Assembly: GCA_018780265.1 (NCBI GenBank)
Contig: JADMJV010000029.1
Coordinates: forward strand, 114,232-178,231
Direction of reading: 5' to 3'
Length of the DNA stretch: 64,000 bases
Source: a bacterium
GTDB lineage: Bacteria > Vulcanimicrobiota > Xenobia > Xenobiales > JADMJV01
Below the pieces are notes generated by a model, which was given only the letters and a program-made list of their open reading frames with translations, did no database searches and was not told where the DNA came from. A program made the position numbers and the translations under genes. Below, one piece after another: positions 7,775 to 17,782 of this stretch. Position 1 is the first letter of the stretch. Each line of letters starts with the position of its first letter.

Positions 7775-8848
7775 TTACAGGGTGTAGACGATGCAGCGAG
7801 CGTTTCGCTCGGCGAGTAACTGCTTGAACGGTTCGGCAATTCCTCTGGTCACGCAAAACTTGCGCTCCTTGAAAACCCGATAGCCCAGGCGCTCGGCCTG
7901 CTGCAGGGCGAACTGACGGGCCTCGCCTTCGACGGTATTGCGGTAAAGTCGAGAGAAAGGGTCAGCCTGCAGGTCTTCCTTGGCACTGGAATTGATGACC
8001 ACTCGCTCGAGTGGAAAGTTGAGAATAAAATTGCCGGGATTTTGCTCCAGGAGGGTGCGCACTTCGGCCGGCATGGTCTCGGCCTCTTTAAACCAGAGAG
8101 GACCCACCCTGCCGCGCACAACTTCCTCGACCTTGATGCTGGGCACCTCGGAGAGCAGGATAAAGGCGAACTCGGCCTCATCGGAGTGATAGCGAGAAAT
8201 CACGTTGCGAAAGCCCTCGGTGGCCTTCAAATCATCGCCCTGCATCTCGATCTGAACGCGATTCCAACGCGTATCCTGGTGCTGCAATGTGATGGTGTAG
8301 CGAGTAAACACACCCTCACCAGGGTCGTAGCGCTCGAAGATGGAGTAAAAGGAGGCGGTTTTGCTGGCCAACTCCACCCGCCGCAGCTTGAGTTCGTGAC
8401 TGATGCGTTTGGGCAGGTCGCACTTGTTGACGTCGCGCAGGTACTGCAAGCGACGATGCAGCTTGAAGGAGGCCTCGTCGCTGCGCGCATTGACTTCGGC
8501 GGTATCGTTGCGAGAGAGAAAGCGCGGGGCCGCTTCCTTATCGGCCAGAACGCGCCCGATATCGGGCTCGGAGGGAAGTCCACAGCGAGGATTGATACGA
8601 ATTTCGGGGTCGATACCCAGATTGCCGCTGGGGCTCATCAGTCGGTAAAGATTATCCAATCCGTTGGGATTGGGATAAAACTGATTGAGCTTGCCCCCTT
8701 TGATCAGCTTGCGCAGAAAATCCAGAAAGACATCGGCGTCCCCATCGCGCAAGAGGATCTTGTACATGGTGGGGTCGATGCCCATGGTCTGAGCTTCGGG
8801 CCGGGCGTTGATGTCTCCGTATTCGGGTAGGGGAACGGACGAACTCAT
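7775..8848 (-). CDS. Unknown protein of the AAA+/HSP90-like operon
   Basis: 357 residues, soluble, with no signal peptide or membrane segment and no family I recognise. The first 110 residues are loop-rich with several Pro/Gly turns (YPNPNGLDNLYRLMSP). The middle (170-290) is strand-rich (FTRYTITLQHQDTRWNRVQIEM), and the last 70 residues look alpha/beta. Six bp separate it from the coiled-coil gene and 19 bp from the AAA+ gene, so it is almost certainly a partner of both. A substrate adaptor for the ATPases is one possibility, but nothing in the sequence proves it. Confidence 0.7.
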   Translation of the reverse strand: MSSSVPLPEYGDINARPEAQTMGIDPTMYKILLRDGDADVFLDFLRKLIKGGKLNQFYPNPNGLDNLYRLMSPSGNLGIDPEIRINPRCGLPSEPDIGRVLADKEAAPRFLSRNDTAEVNARSDEASFKLHRRLQYLRDVNKCDLPKRISHELKLRRVELASKTASFYSIFERYDPGEGVFTRYTITLQHQDTRWNRVQIEMQGDDLKATEGFRNVISRYHSDEAEFAFILLSEVPSIKVEEVVRGRVGPLWFKEAETMPAEVRTLLEQNPGNFILNFPLERVVINSSAKEDLQADPFSRLYRNTVEGEARQFALQQAERLGYRVFKERKFCVTRGIAEPFKQLLAERNARCIVYTL

Positions 8849-8854
8849 GGCAGA

Positions 8855-9940
8855 CTAGCCTTCCGGCAGTGCAGCCTGGCCTCCCCCGCCAAGGGCCAGC
8901 TGTTCGCGGGCCATACGCAAGGTTTCTTCGAGGCGTTTTTCCTGAATGGCCCGTTCCGAGGCCAGATTCTGCTCGACCAACTGCTGGGTCGACTCGTCGT
9001 AGATGCGCATTTCCGAGGTCAGCTTCTCTACGTTCGAAGTGAGATACAGTGAGGTCTGCGAGGCCAGAGTGGCCACTTTGTTGACACTGGTCTTGAGCGA
9101 GGACATGGCCTTTTGCATATCCATGGTGATCTCGCTGGCTTCGGTGGCCGTCGACAGAGAGGCCAGATTGCCGCGCAGCTCGTCGAGCACCTCCTGACCG
9201 GAGTCGTACATGTTTTGCATGTTGTTGTGCAGATTGTTGAGCAACTCCAGAAAGTTGTTGTTCATTTTGACGATGCTATGGATACGCTCGTCTGCATTGG
9301 CGTAGAGGCGCAACTTGCCCCCATGCTCACCGATCAGGCGGCGCACTTCGTCGAGTTCGGTCTGCTTTTCACGCTTGGCCACGGTCGTATCCGGACCCAA
9401 GGCATCGACCTCCTCACTGAGATGCTTTTCGATCTCTTTGAGCTGCAGAATATACTGGGCGGCCTTCTCTTTGTTTTGAGCAGCCATCAGCATTTTTTTA
9501 TTGAGGCGAGAGATATCCTGACGGACGTTCTCCACTTCCGACTCCATGCGATCCAGAAAGCTGCCGACCTCGCGCACACGAGTTTCGGTGATCTGAATCT
9601 TCTCTTGCAGCAATTCGGACAGAGGGCGGTCTGGGAGGCGGGAACGTAGCACCGGGATACGCTCAAGCAGTCCACGCATAGCCAGCCCAAACTTTTGACG
9701 GTCGCCGCTGGCAGCCTCGCGAAGGCACTCCCAAATGGGTTTTTGCTGAACCAGGTCCTCGCTCATCTCTTTGGCAATGGAGTCCTGGGTCTTCTTGAGG
9801 CCTTCGAGTTCGCCGATGCGCTCTTGCTGCCGATCGAGCTCTGGCTTCAGGGCGGTTTGCAAAGTTTCACGGGAGGTATAGTCATCCGCATCATAGACGA
9901 CCTGCCGTTGCACAATCGCCATCCTGCTCTCGTCCGCCAT
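8855..9940 (-). CDS. Long coiled-coil protein, weakly TelA-like
   Basis: 361 residues. The start at 9940 is supported by GGGAGGAATCG immediately upstream; an in-frame extension to 10150 lacks support. Nearly the whole protein is predicted helix with heptad-like patterns, e.g. LSEEVDALGPDTTVAKREKQ and the region 230-345. The part with KMNNNFLELLNNLHNNM and ATLASQTSLYL resembles the layout of TelA (toxic anion resistance) proteins, but the match is by eye and weak. There is no membrane segment. First gene of the operon, so probably the scaffold of whatever complex the two ATPases drive. Confidence 0.65.
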   Translation of the reverse strand: MADESRMAIVQRQVVYDADDYTSRETLQTALKPELDRQQERIGELEGLKKTQDSIAKEMSEDLVQQKPIWECLREAASGDRQKFGLAMRGLLERIPVLRSRLPDRPLSELLQEKIQITETRVREVGSFLDRMESEVENVRQDISRLNKKMLMAAQNKEKAAQYILQLKEIEKHLSEEVDALGPDTTVAKREKQTELDEVRRLIGEHGGKLRLYANADERIHSIVKMNNNFLELLNNLHNNMQNMYDSGQEVLDELRGNLASLSTATEASEITMDMQKAMSSLKTSVNKVATLASQTSLYLTSNVEKLTSEMRIYDESTQQLVEQNLASERAIQEKRLEETLRMAREQLALGGGGQAALPEG

Positions 9941-9998
9941 CGATTCCTCCCGACGCCTTGTTGGTTTTGTTTTGGTTACGTTCTTCTCGCTGCGGGCG

Positions 9999-10004
9999 AT
10001 TATC
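9999..10004 (-). promoter_or_regulatory. Possible -10 box of the five-gene operon
   Basis: On the minus strand GATAAT lies 58 nt before the ATG at 9940, which has a strong Shine-Dalgarno sequence. That would give a leader of about 50 nt. No good -35 is visible. The same 108-bp gap holds the upstream region of the divergent rluB gene. Confidence 0.3.
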
Positions 10005-10048
10005 CTGCAACAAAAGGACGCTCGCCCCCCTACGAGGTAGTTTTTCTC

Positions 10049-10741
10049 ATGCAAGAACGATTGCAAAAATACCTGGCTCGCTGCGGCGTGGGGTCCAGGC
10101 GCGCCTGCGAAACCCTGATCGAGCAGCAGCGAGTGCGCGTCAACGGGCAAGTGGCCACGCTGGGGTCGAGCCTGGACGCCACCTTAGACACGGTCACACT
10201 GGACGAAAGGCCGGTGCTGGCTCCCTCGCGCCTGCATTACTGGATTCTCAACAAGCCGGTGGGCTACGTGACCACCGTCTCCGACCCGCAAGGGCGAGAC
10301 ACCGTGATGAAGCTCATGCCGGCCCATCTGCCGCGCATCTTCCCGGTGGGGCGCCTGGACCGAGACTCCATGGGACTGTTGCTCTTCACCAACGACGGCG
10401 AACTGACCCATCAGCTACTGCATCCCTCGCGCCATGTCTGGAAAACCTATCATTGTGGCCTGCACGGCCAGCCCTCTGAAAGCGCCCTGGAGCAATTGCG
10501 CCAGGGGCTGCAACTGGACGACGGCCCAACCGCCCCCTGCCGGGCCCGCTGGCAACGCGGCTGCCTGGAGGTGGAACTGAGCGAGGGGCGCAAGCGCCAG
10601 GTGCGGCGCATGCTGGCCAGTCTGGGCTACCCGGTGCAGTGGCTCAGGCGAGTGGCTTTTGGTCCGCTCAAGCTGGAAGGCCTGGCCGAGGGTCAGTGTC
10701 GGGCGCTCACAGCCGCCGAGGTAGAGGCCCTGCGTGGCTAA
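10049..10741 (+). CDS. rluB: RsuA/RluB-family pseudouridine synthase
   Basis: 230 residues, cytoplasmic. An N-terminal S4 RNA-binding domain (residues 1-60, MQERLQKYLARCG through VRVNGQVATLG) is followed by the catalytic domain with NKPVGYVTT and PVGRLDRDSMGLLL; Asp104 in the GRLD motif is the catalytic residue. The family isomerises uridine to pseudouridine in rRNA, RluB in the 23S peptidyl-transferase region and RsuA in 16S. RluB is favoured by the overall pattern, but RsuA/RluE cannot be excluded. The start at 10049 is supported by GAGG upstream. The stop overlaps the dnaG start by 8 nt, so it heads a tightly coupled operon. Confidence 0.85.
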   Translation: MQERLQKYLARCGVGSRRACETLIEQQRVRVNGQVATLGSSLDATLDTVTLDERPVLAPSRLHYWILNKPVGYVTTVSDPQGRDTVMKLMPAHLPRIFPVGRLDRDSMGLLLFTNDGELTHQLLHPSRHVWKTYHCGLHGQPSESALEQLRQGLQLDDGPTAPCRARWQRGCLEVELSEGRKRQVRRMLASLGYPVQWLRRVAFGPLKLEGLAEGQCRALTAAEVEALRG

Positions 10742-12466
10742 GATCCCCGAAGCGATCGTAGACGAAATCCTGCGTCAGGCCGACATGGTGTCGATCATCG
10801 GTCGCTACACTCAACTCAACAAGCGGGGTGCCGCCTGGCTGGGTCTGTGCCCCTTTCACACCGAGAAGACCCCGTCCTTTAAGGTCAATCCCGAGCGAGG
10901 CGTCTATTACTGTTTTGGCTGCAAAGAAAAGGGCGGCCTGGCTAACTTCTTAATGAAAGTCGAGAGTCTCAACTTTCCCGAGGTGATCCAGAAGCTGGGC
11001 CAGGAGTTGGGCATCGAGGTCACCGTTGACGAAAGCGACGATCCCGAGGAACTGCGCCGCAAACGACTGCTGGAGCTCTTGGAACGCTGCTCCCACTACT
11101 ATCATGAGTTGCTGACGCGCAGTCCTGTGGGCAAAGAGGGACTGGCCTACCTGGCCAGCCGCGGCCTGGACGAAAAAACCATCGTGCGCTTCCGGCTGGG
11201 CTGGGCCCCGCCCAGCGGCCAGGCCCTGCTGCAAAAATTGGCATCCTCAGGCTACCAGGAAAAAGAAGGCGAGGCGGTTGGCGTGCTGCGCGAGCGTCAG
11301 GGGCGCTACTCCGACATGCTGCGCAATCGCGTGGTATTTCCGATCTTCGATGCTCAAGATCGAGTGGTGGCCTTTGGCGGGCGCGTGCTCGATCAGAGCC
11401 AGCCCAAGTATCTAAATACTCCCGAAACCTTCCTTTACAGCAAACGACGCAATCTGTATGGGCTCAATTTGCATCGCCAGGAAATATCTCGCCAGGACCG
11501 TGCCGTGATTGTGGAGGGCTATTTAGATGTTGTCTCGGTCAGCCTGGTGGGCGTGCCTATCGCTGTGGCCAGCCTGGGAACCGCCCTCACCAATGAGCAA
11601 TCGGCGCTGTTACGGCGCTACACCCGCAATGTGGTGATGGCCTACGACGCCGACCGGGCAGGCCAGGCGGCCACCGTTAAGGGCATCGAACTCTTTGAAC
11701 AGGCCGGCCTGCGCGTAAGTATTGCGCCCCTCAGCCCGGGAGAAGACCCCGATTCGGTGGCCCGCCAGCAGGGGAAAGCCGGAGTCGAACAAATGCTTGA
11801 GTCGGCCGTTTCAGTCATCGATTATGTGATCGCCCAAAACGAGCAACGCTTCGACCTGAGCCGGCCCGAAGGTAAGGAAGATTTCGCACGCGAAGTCTTG
11901 CCCGCCCTTGAAAAGATTCAGGATCCCGTGCGTCAACAGGCTTACGTGGTCCGCGTGGCTCGCGTTTTAGGCATCAACGAGAACCGAGTCCAATGGAGAC
12001 TTTCAAGTCAACGGCAGGGTGTCGCAATCCAACGCAACCGGGGTCAAATCGATTCGCGATGTCCAGAAGCTCGCCTGTTTCGGGTGTGCATCTCGCATCC
12101 CGAGTGGTTTGAGCAGGTGCGTGGCAAGATCTCTCCGGACACCATCGTTAGCGACCGCTTCCGGCCTCTTTTTGCCGCTCTCTGGCAACTTCAGGTCGGC
12201 GACCAGCCCCTGCAATTGCAGGATTTATCGCCCTACCTCGAAGACCCCGAGGCTTTCGCGGATTTGACGGAGTTGCTCCTGGAGCCACCTCCAACGACCA
12301 CCGCGGACGACGTGGAGAAACTGATCAAGAGTCTTCGCGATAAATTCGATCAACTGAGGCAAGAGCAGCTGGGCCGCGAGGTGTTGGCAGCCATCGAAGC
12401 CGGAACCGTAGACCCCGAAAAATATCAAGAATATCTCCAACTCCAGCGTAGACTCAAAGGTGCTCG

Positions 12467-12470
<4 letters not shown>
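10734..12470 (+). CDS. dnaG: DNA primase DnaG
   Basis: 578 residues, normal length. Synthesises RNA primers at the replication fork. The N-terminal zinc site is complete (Cys39-x2-His42 and Cys60-x2-Cys63, in [11 protein letters not shown] and [10 protein letters not shown]). The TOPRIM core has Glu261 (VIVEGYLD) and Asp305/Asp307 (AYDADRAG), the metal-binding catalytic residues. The C-terminal part (about 440-578) would be the helicase-binding domain and is divergent, as usual. Starts at a GTG inside the end of rluB and overlaps rpoD by 4 bp (ATGA). This is a primase-sigma arrangement like the classical macromolecular synthesis operon, without rpsU. Confidence 0.97.
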
Positions 12471-14098
<1,628 letters not shown>

Positions 14099-14848
14099 AA
14101 GCAGCTCTGGTCGCGGGTTTGCTGGTGCTGACCGGCAGCCCGACCTGGGCCCAAGATAAAAGCTCCGAAGCCTGGCAGCGCCTCAGTCGTCTGCAATGCC
14201 TGATCGAGTATTTTTATATGGAAACCGGGGTCTATCCGCTCGACCTGCAAGAGATGGATCAGATCTTCCGTCAACGCGCCCCGCGGGCCCCCAAGCCGGT
14301 AGGCATTCCCCTGGATCCGGCCACAAATCAGCCGTTTGTCTACAAAACCGAGACCAATGGCCGCAGATACACCATCAGCGTGCCCGATCCCAGCAAGTAT
14401 GGCGGGACCAAAATCGCACTGACCACGGTGGACTGGGGATACCTGGCCGACCTGGCCGACTTGAAACGGTTCTCCGAGATCGTGCGCCAGATGCAGAACA
14501 TCATGAAAGTGGTGGCCACTCAGGTGGAGATGTACGCCAAAGACCATGGCGGACAGTATCCCAATCAACTCGACGACCTGCTGCCCAAATACGTCACCCG
14601 CATGCCCAGCGACCCCCTGACGGGCAAAAACCTCAGCTACAAGAAACTGGTCGATGGCTACGTCATCGGCTGCCCCAATCCGGAGAAATTCGGAATGAAG
14701 ACCTTTCAATACAGCTCGGCCAAAGGCATCATGATGGAGCAAGCCCCGCGGGGTGGCCCCGAACAACCCAAGCCGGCCAAAGAAGAGCCAAAACCCGCCC
14801 CCAAAGAAGAGCCCAAGCCCCAGCCCTGACGCGCCCAAGTAATTTCTG

Positions 14849-14857
14849 TGCTATGCT
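14849..14857 (+). promoter_or_regulatory. Extended -10 promoter of the Uma2 gene
   Basis: TGC-TATGCT with the -10 hexamer at 14852-14857, 9 nt before the ATG at 14867. The predicted transcript would have a leader of 0-3 nt and there is no Shine-Dalgarno sequence. No -35 is evident, which fits an extended -10. Confidence 0.6.
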
Positions 14858-14866
14858 AGAGCGGCT

Positions 14867-15439
14867 ATGACCTTACTGGTAAATCGCCTGCCTCGCCTGT
14901 TCAATGTGACCGAATACTACCGACTGGCCGAGGCCGGAGTTCTCCGTCCTGACGAGCGCGTCGAATTGATCGATGGGGAGATTGTTCCTATGAGCCCGCA
15001 AGATCCCAAGCATTCACGGGCTCTGTCGTGGTGCAACAACCTCTTCTCCGAGCATTTTGGCCGCACCCATCTGGTCCGCGTTCAGTTGCCTTTTCGCATT
15101 GGAGATCGCAGCGAACCCGAACCTGACCTGGCTCTCCTGGACAAGTCGTTGGCTGTCAACCTGGAGGAACACCCTACGGAACTCGACTTTGTTTTGGAAG
15201 TGGCCAACACCAGTCTGGCCTTTGACCGCCGCGAAAAGCAGCAACTCTATGCAAGTGCCGGGGTTCCCGAATTCTGGATTGTCAATCTGCGAGACCGGGT
15301 GGTCGAGGTCTACCGAGATCCCCAGGGAACGCGTTATGCTGATCGATTCCGCCGCAAACCTGGCGAAAGCCTGGAGTTGCTCCGGCTGCCCGGCCCCAAA
15401 TTAGCGGTCTCTGTCCTGCTGGGCGAACCGCCGCGCTAG
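14867..15439 (+). CDS. Uma2 family (DUF820) putative nuclease
   Basis: 190 residues, typical for the family. The restriction-endonuclease-like core is visible: Glu in VELIDGEIVPMSP, the acidic PEPDLALLD (Asp as metal ligand), VLEVANTSLAFDRREKQQLY with Glu and Lys of the E-x-K pair, and GVPEFWIVNL. Uma2 proteins are widespread in cyanobacteria and other large-genome phyla and are assumed to be nucleases, often mobile; the biological role is not established. Its TAG overlaps the stop of the convergent pilin-like gene by sharing CTAG. Confidence 0.9.
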   Translation: MTLLVNRLPRLFNVTEYYRLAEAGVLRPDERVELIDGEIVPMSPQDPKHSRALSWCNNLFSEHFGRTHLVRVQLPFRIGDRSEPEPDLALLDKSLAVNLEEHPTELDFVLEVANTSLAFDRREKQQLYASAGVPEFWIVNLRDRVVEVYRDPQGTRYADRFRRKPGESLELLRLPGPKLAVSVLLGEPPR

Positions 15440-15924
15440 GGGTGGTCCAGTAAACCTTGCACGGCGGTGTAACGGGGGTAGTTGCTGGAATCGGTATTAA
15501 ACCCGGTATAAGCATTCCCGTGATTATTGCCACAGCAACTGAGGGAAAAGGTATCCGGTTTGGTCGAAAACCGATAGTCTTGATAGCTGTTCTTGCCCGC
15601 ACCCGGGCACGTAGGAATGATTTTTAGATAATGTTGCGGGTCGGTGGTGAGCCTGTCCAGACTGGCGGGGTAGCGCCCTTTGTTGTCACTGGCGTACATC
15701 TCCAGGGCGGTGGCAATGTTCTTCAGGTTAGATTTGCAGGCGGTGAGTTGCCCTCGCGCTCTGGCCTTCATGAAGTTGGGCACCAGAATCGCCGCCAGCA
15801 GCAGCACCACTCCAGCAATGATGGCCAGTCCCAAAGGAGAGAAGAGAGCCACCGGGGGACTTTCTACATAATCTTCGCTGCCCAGCGGCGCGAACTGACT
15901 GCCGTCGGTATTGAGTTCTGACAT
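15436..15924 (-). CDS. Pilin-like protein, membrane-anchored, no prepilin site
   Basis: 162 residues. A 27-residue acidic N-terminal segment precedes a transmembrane helix (about 31-48, GLAIIAGVVLLLAAILVPNF), then MKARARGQLTACKSNLKN and ATALEMYASDN as in type IV pilins. The helix followed by VPNFMKARARGQ looks exactly like the N-terminal helix of a pilin, but the Gly-Phe-Thr-x-x-Glu processing site has been replaced by a longer leader. The protein would therefore stay as an uncleaved membrane protein. The C-terminal half is paralogous to 891-1340. Last gene in a minus-strand run after the HIT-DUF924 gene (32-bp gap). Confidence 0.75.
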   Translation of the reverse strand: MSELNTDGSQFAPLGSEDYVESPPVALFSPLGLAIIAGVVLLLAAILVPNFMKARARGQLTACKSNLKNIATALEMYASDNKGRYPASLDRLTTDPQHYLKIIPTCPGAGKNSYQDYRFSTKPDTFSLSCCGNNHGNAYTGFNTDSSNYPRYTAVQGLLDHP

Positions 15925-15956
15925 CTCTGGGAGGTTCGGCAGCGCCTGGCCCGCAC

Positions 15957-16955
15957 CTACCAGAACGAGGATCCCGGCCCGCTGAGAAATTCGCTTTCCT
16001 GGGGCGTGGACGGTCTGTCCAGAGCCTGATTGCGGTGCGGGTAGCGGCCGAAACGCTCAATGATGTCGGCGTGCTTGCGGGCATACTCGTAAAAATTCTC
16101 ATAGTGAATCCGCTGCTCGGGTGGAGCCAGCTCGATAAGACCTGCATAGTGGTGCAGGCTGATCTGTTGCCATTGGGCCGATTCGCCGTGCTCGAAGGGG
16201 AGAAACCAGAAGACACGTTGATCGAGAGTCAAGTCGTTGCTCCGGGGCAGTCCTTCCAGGGCCAACTGCTGGGCCCGCTCATCGCCGCTAAAGGCCCGCC
16301 CGTTATGGCGAAAGAGATTGCGCGTGAACTGGTCGAGCAGCAAAATCAAGGCCAGGCGACCCCGCGACGATGATTCCCAATCGGTCAGACCGCCGGCGAC
16401 GGCCTCATCCACCAACGATCCAAAGCGCACTCGAATTTCCTGATCAAAAGCGGGGTCTTGCACAAACCAGCGCTTGCGAAAGAACTCCAAGGCCAGGCCG
16501 TCGGGCTGGGGCGGACCAAACCAGAAGTCGAGAATCAACTCCTGGGCCAGCGTCTGCTCCACGCGAAATCGCACCTCCTCGCGGTGTTCCTCGTCGCGAT
16601 AAGGTTGACGCGGCCAGAAGAAACCCTTGAGGCCATCTCCTTTGGTGCGGGGCACCGCGTGCCAATGAAGATGGGGCACGCTCTGGCTGACCACGTTGTT
16701 GTTGGCCACGAAACAACCCTGCCCGTTCATGGCCCGTGGCACCGCCCGACTCAATACTCGCAAATGCTCGAAGAGAAGAGCGACCTCGCCAGGCTGAAGC
16801 TCGTCGAGGGTGACCATGTGGCGCTTGGGAATGAGCAGCACGTGGCCTGGAAAGACCGGACGGTGGTCGAGAAACCCCAACAATTGATTATCTTCGTAAA
16901 CTTTGGCCAGGGGTATCTCAGCGCGCAGGCCGGCACAAAAGACGCAGGCCTTCAT
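15957..16955 (-). CDS. HIT-domain / DUF924 fusion protein
   Basis: 332 residues. Residues 1-130 are a HIT-family nucleotide hydrolase or transferase: CVFCAG at the start is the usual zinc-like opening and HLHWH (95-99) is the histidine triad with the catalytic middle His97. Residues 137-320 match DUF924 (ILDFWFGPP, RWFVQDPAFDQEIR, LILLLDQFTRNLFR, FLPFEHGES), an alpha-helical family of unknown enzymatic role. These two domains are normally separate genes, so the fusion implies a shared pathway, perhaps turnover of a nucleotidylated metabolite. Its start overlaps the methyltransferase stop by 4 bp. Confidence 0.88.
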   Translation of the reverse strand: MKACVFCAGLRAEIPLAKVYEDNQLLGFLDHRPVFPGHVLLIPKRHMVTLDELQPGEVALLFEHLRVLSRAVPRAMNGQGCFVANNNVVSQSVPHLHWHAVPRTKGDGLKGFFWPRQPYRDEEHREEVRFRVEQTLAQELILDFWFGPPQPDGLALEFFRKRWFVQDPAFDQEIRVRFGSLVDEAVAGGLTDWESSSRGRLALILLLDQFTRNLFRHNGRAFSGDERAQQLALEGLPRSNDLTLDQRVFWFLPFEHGESAQWQQISLHHYAGLIELAPPEQRIHYENFYEYARKHADIIERFGRYPHRNQALDRPSTPQESEFLSGPGSSFW

Positions 16956-17611
16956 CGTTCTCCGATGATGATGTATTGATACGGCAGCAAAGTCAGGTTT
17001 TGAGTCACCTGAAATCCAGCCTGCGTCAACTCTTGAGTCACCTGCTGGGGCGACAGGCGCTCCTCTTTCTTGGGACCCACCGGGATATCTCGATCGGCAA
17101 AGAAGTCGACCACCACGATTCGGCCTTCCGGCTTGAGGGCTTTCTTGAGCTTGTCGTAATAAGCCGGGCGCCCCTCGATGTGATGGAGCGTATCGCAGAT
17201 GAAAATCACATCGGTGGAGCCCACGGGCAGGTTGGGATCGGTAAAGCTGGCCAAAACCGTGGCGATATTGTTGACGCCCTCTTTCTGGGCCAGTTCATGC
17301 AAGGGCGGAAAAAAGCCCGGCTCAACCTCTATGGCAAAAACCCAGCCCGAGGGAGCCACCGCCCGGGCCAGTGGGCGGCTAAAGTAGCCCGACGCGGCGC
17401 CCAGGTCGGCCACCACCTGACCGGGCTGGAGGCCCAAAAACTCGACCACTTCACTTGGTTTTTGCCAGGCGTCGCGGGACTTTTCTTCAAAAGCTTTGAC
17501 CCAGTGGGGCACGTCTTTGAAGTCGTGATGCTTGCTGTGGTGACCGGAGGGGGGCTGGGCCCAGGCGCCCAGGCTGAGCGCCAGGGCGAAAACGCAAAGG
17601 TTTCTTTTCAT
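16952..17611 (-). CDS. Exported class I SAM-dependent methyltransferase
   Basis: 219 residues. A signal peptide (1-18, ALALSLGAWA) is followed by a His-rich stretch (HHSKHHD) and then a methyltransferase fold: motif I VVADLGAASGYFSRPLA (about 66-82), acidic motif II (AIEVEPG), motif post-I and IV (VIFICDTLHHIEG) and KALKPEGRIVVVDFF. Small exported methyltransferases of this type occur in Planctomycetes, Acidobacteria and related groups; why an enzyme needing SAM should be exported is unclear. Coupled by ATGA to the HIT-DUF924 gene. Confidence 0.82.
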   Translation of the reverse strand: MKRNLCVFALALSLGAWAQPPSGHHSKHHDFKDVPHWVKAFEEKSRDAWQKPSEVVEFLGLQPGQVVADLGAASGYFSRPLARAVAPSGWVFAIEVEPGFFPPLHELAQKEGVNNIATVLASFTDPNLPVGSTDVIFICDTLHHIEGRPAYYDKLKKALKPEGRIVVVDFFADRDIPVGPKKEERLSPQQVTQELTQAGFQVTQNLTLLPYQYIIIGER

Positions 17612-17626
17612 CCCTCAGAATACGAA

Positions 17627-17653
17627 GCCGGCCCGGGCGATCCCTGGGCCGGC
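17627..17653. repeat. GC-rich inverted repeat
   Basis: GCCGGCCC (17627-17634) pairs with GGGCCGGC (17646-17653), and the inner bases GGG/CCC extend the stem with one bulge. It lies just upstream of the methyltransferase start, in the 170-bp gap before the citrate-synthase-like gene. A second small dyad, ACTCTAG-TTCC-CTAGAGT (17772-17789), covers the stop codon of that gene. Either may act as terminator or leader structure; neither has a U-tract. I see nothing else in this gap. Confidence 0.45.
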
Positions 17654-17782
17654 CTGTTCCGGCCACCTGCTACACTTTGGAGTCTGGCCGCCTGGACGGC
17701 GCTACGCTCGATCCGGCGGCCTGCCCCTACTCTCGGCTCTGGCCTACACCTGGGGAAACCGCCCCTGCCAAACTCTAGTTCC

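Noticed and set aside
7756..7839. Longer start for the AAA+ ATPase at 7839
   Set aside because: It would lie 65 nt within the upstream gene with no ribosome binding site; the TTG at 7755 has GGGAGGA upstream.
9941..10150. Longer start for the coiled-coil gene at 10150
   Set aside because: The extension overlaps the divergent rluB gene and the ATG at 9940 has a strong Shine-Dalgarno sequence.
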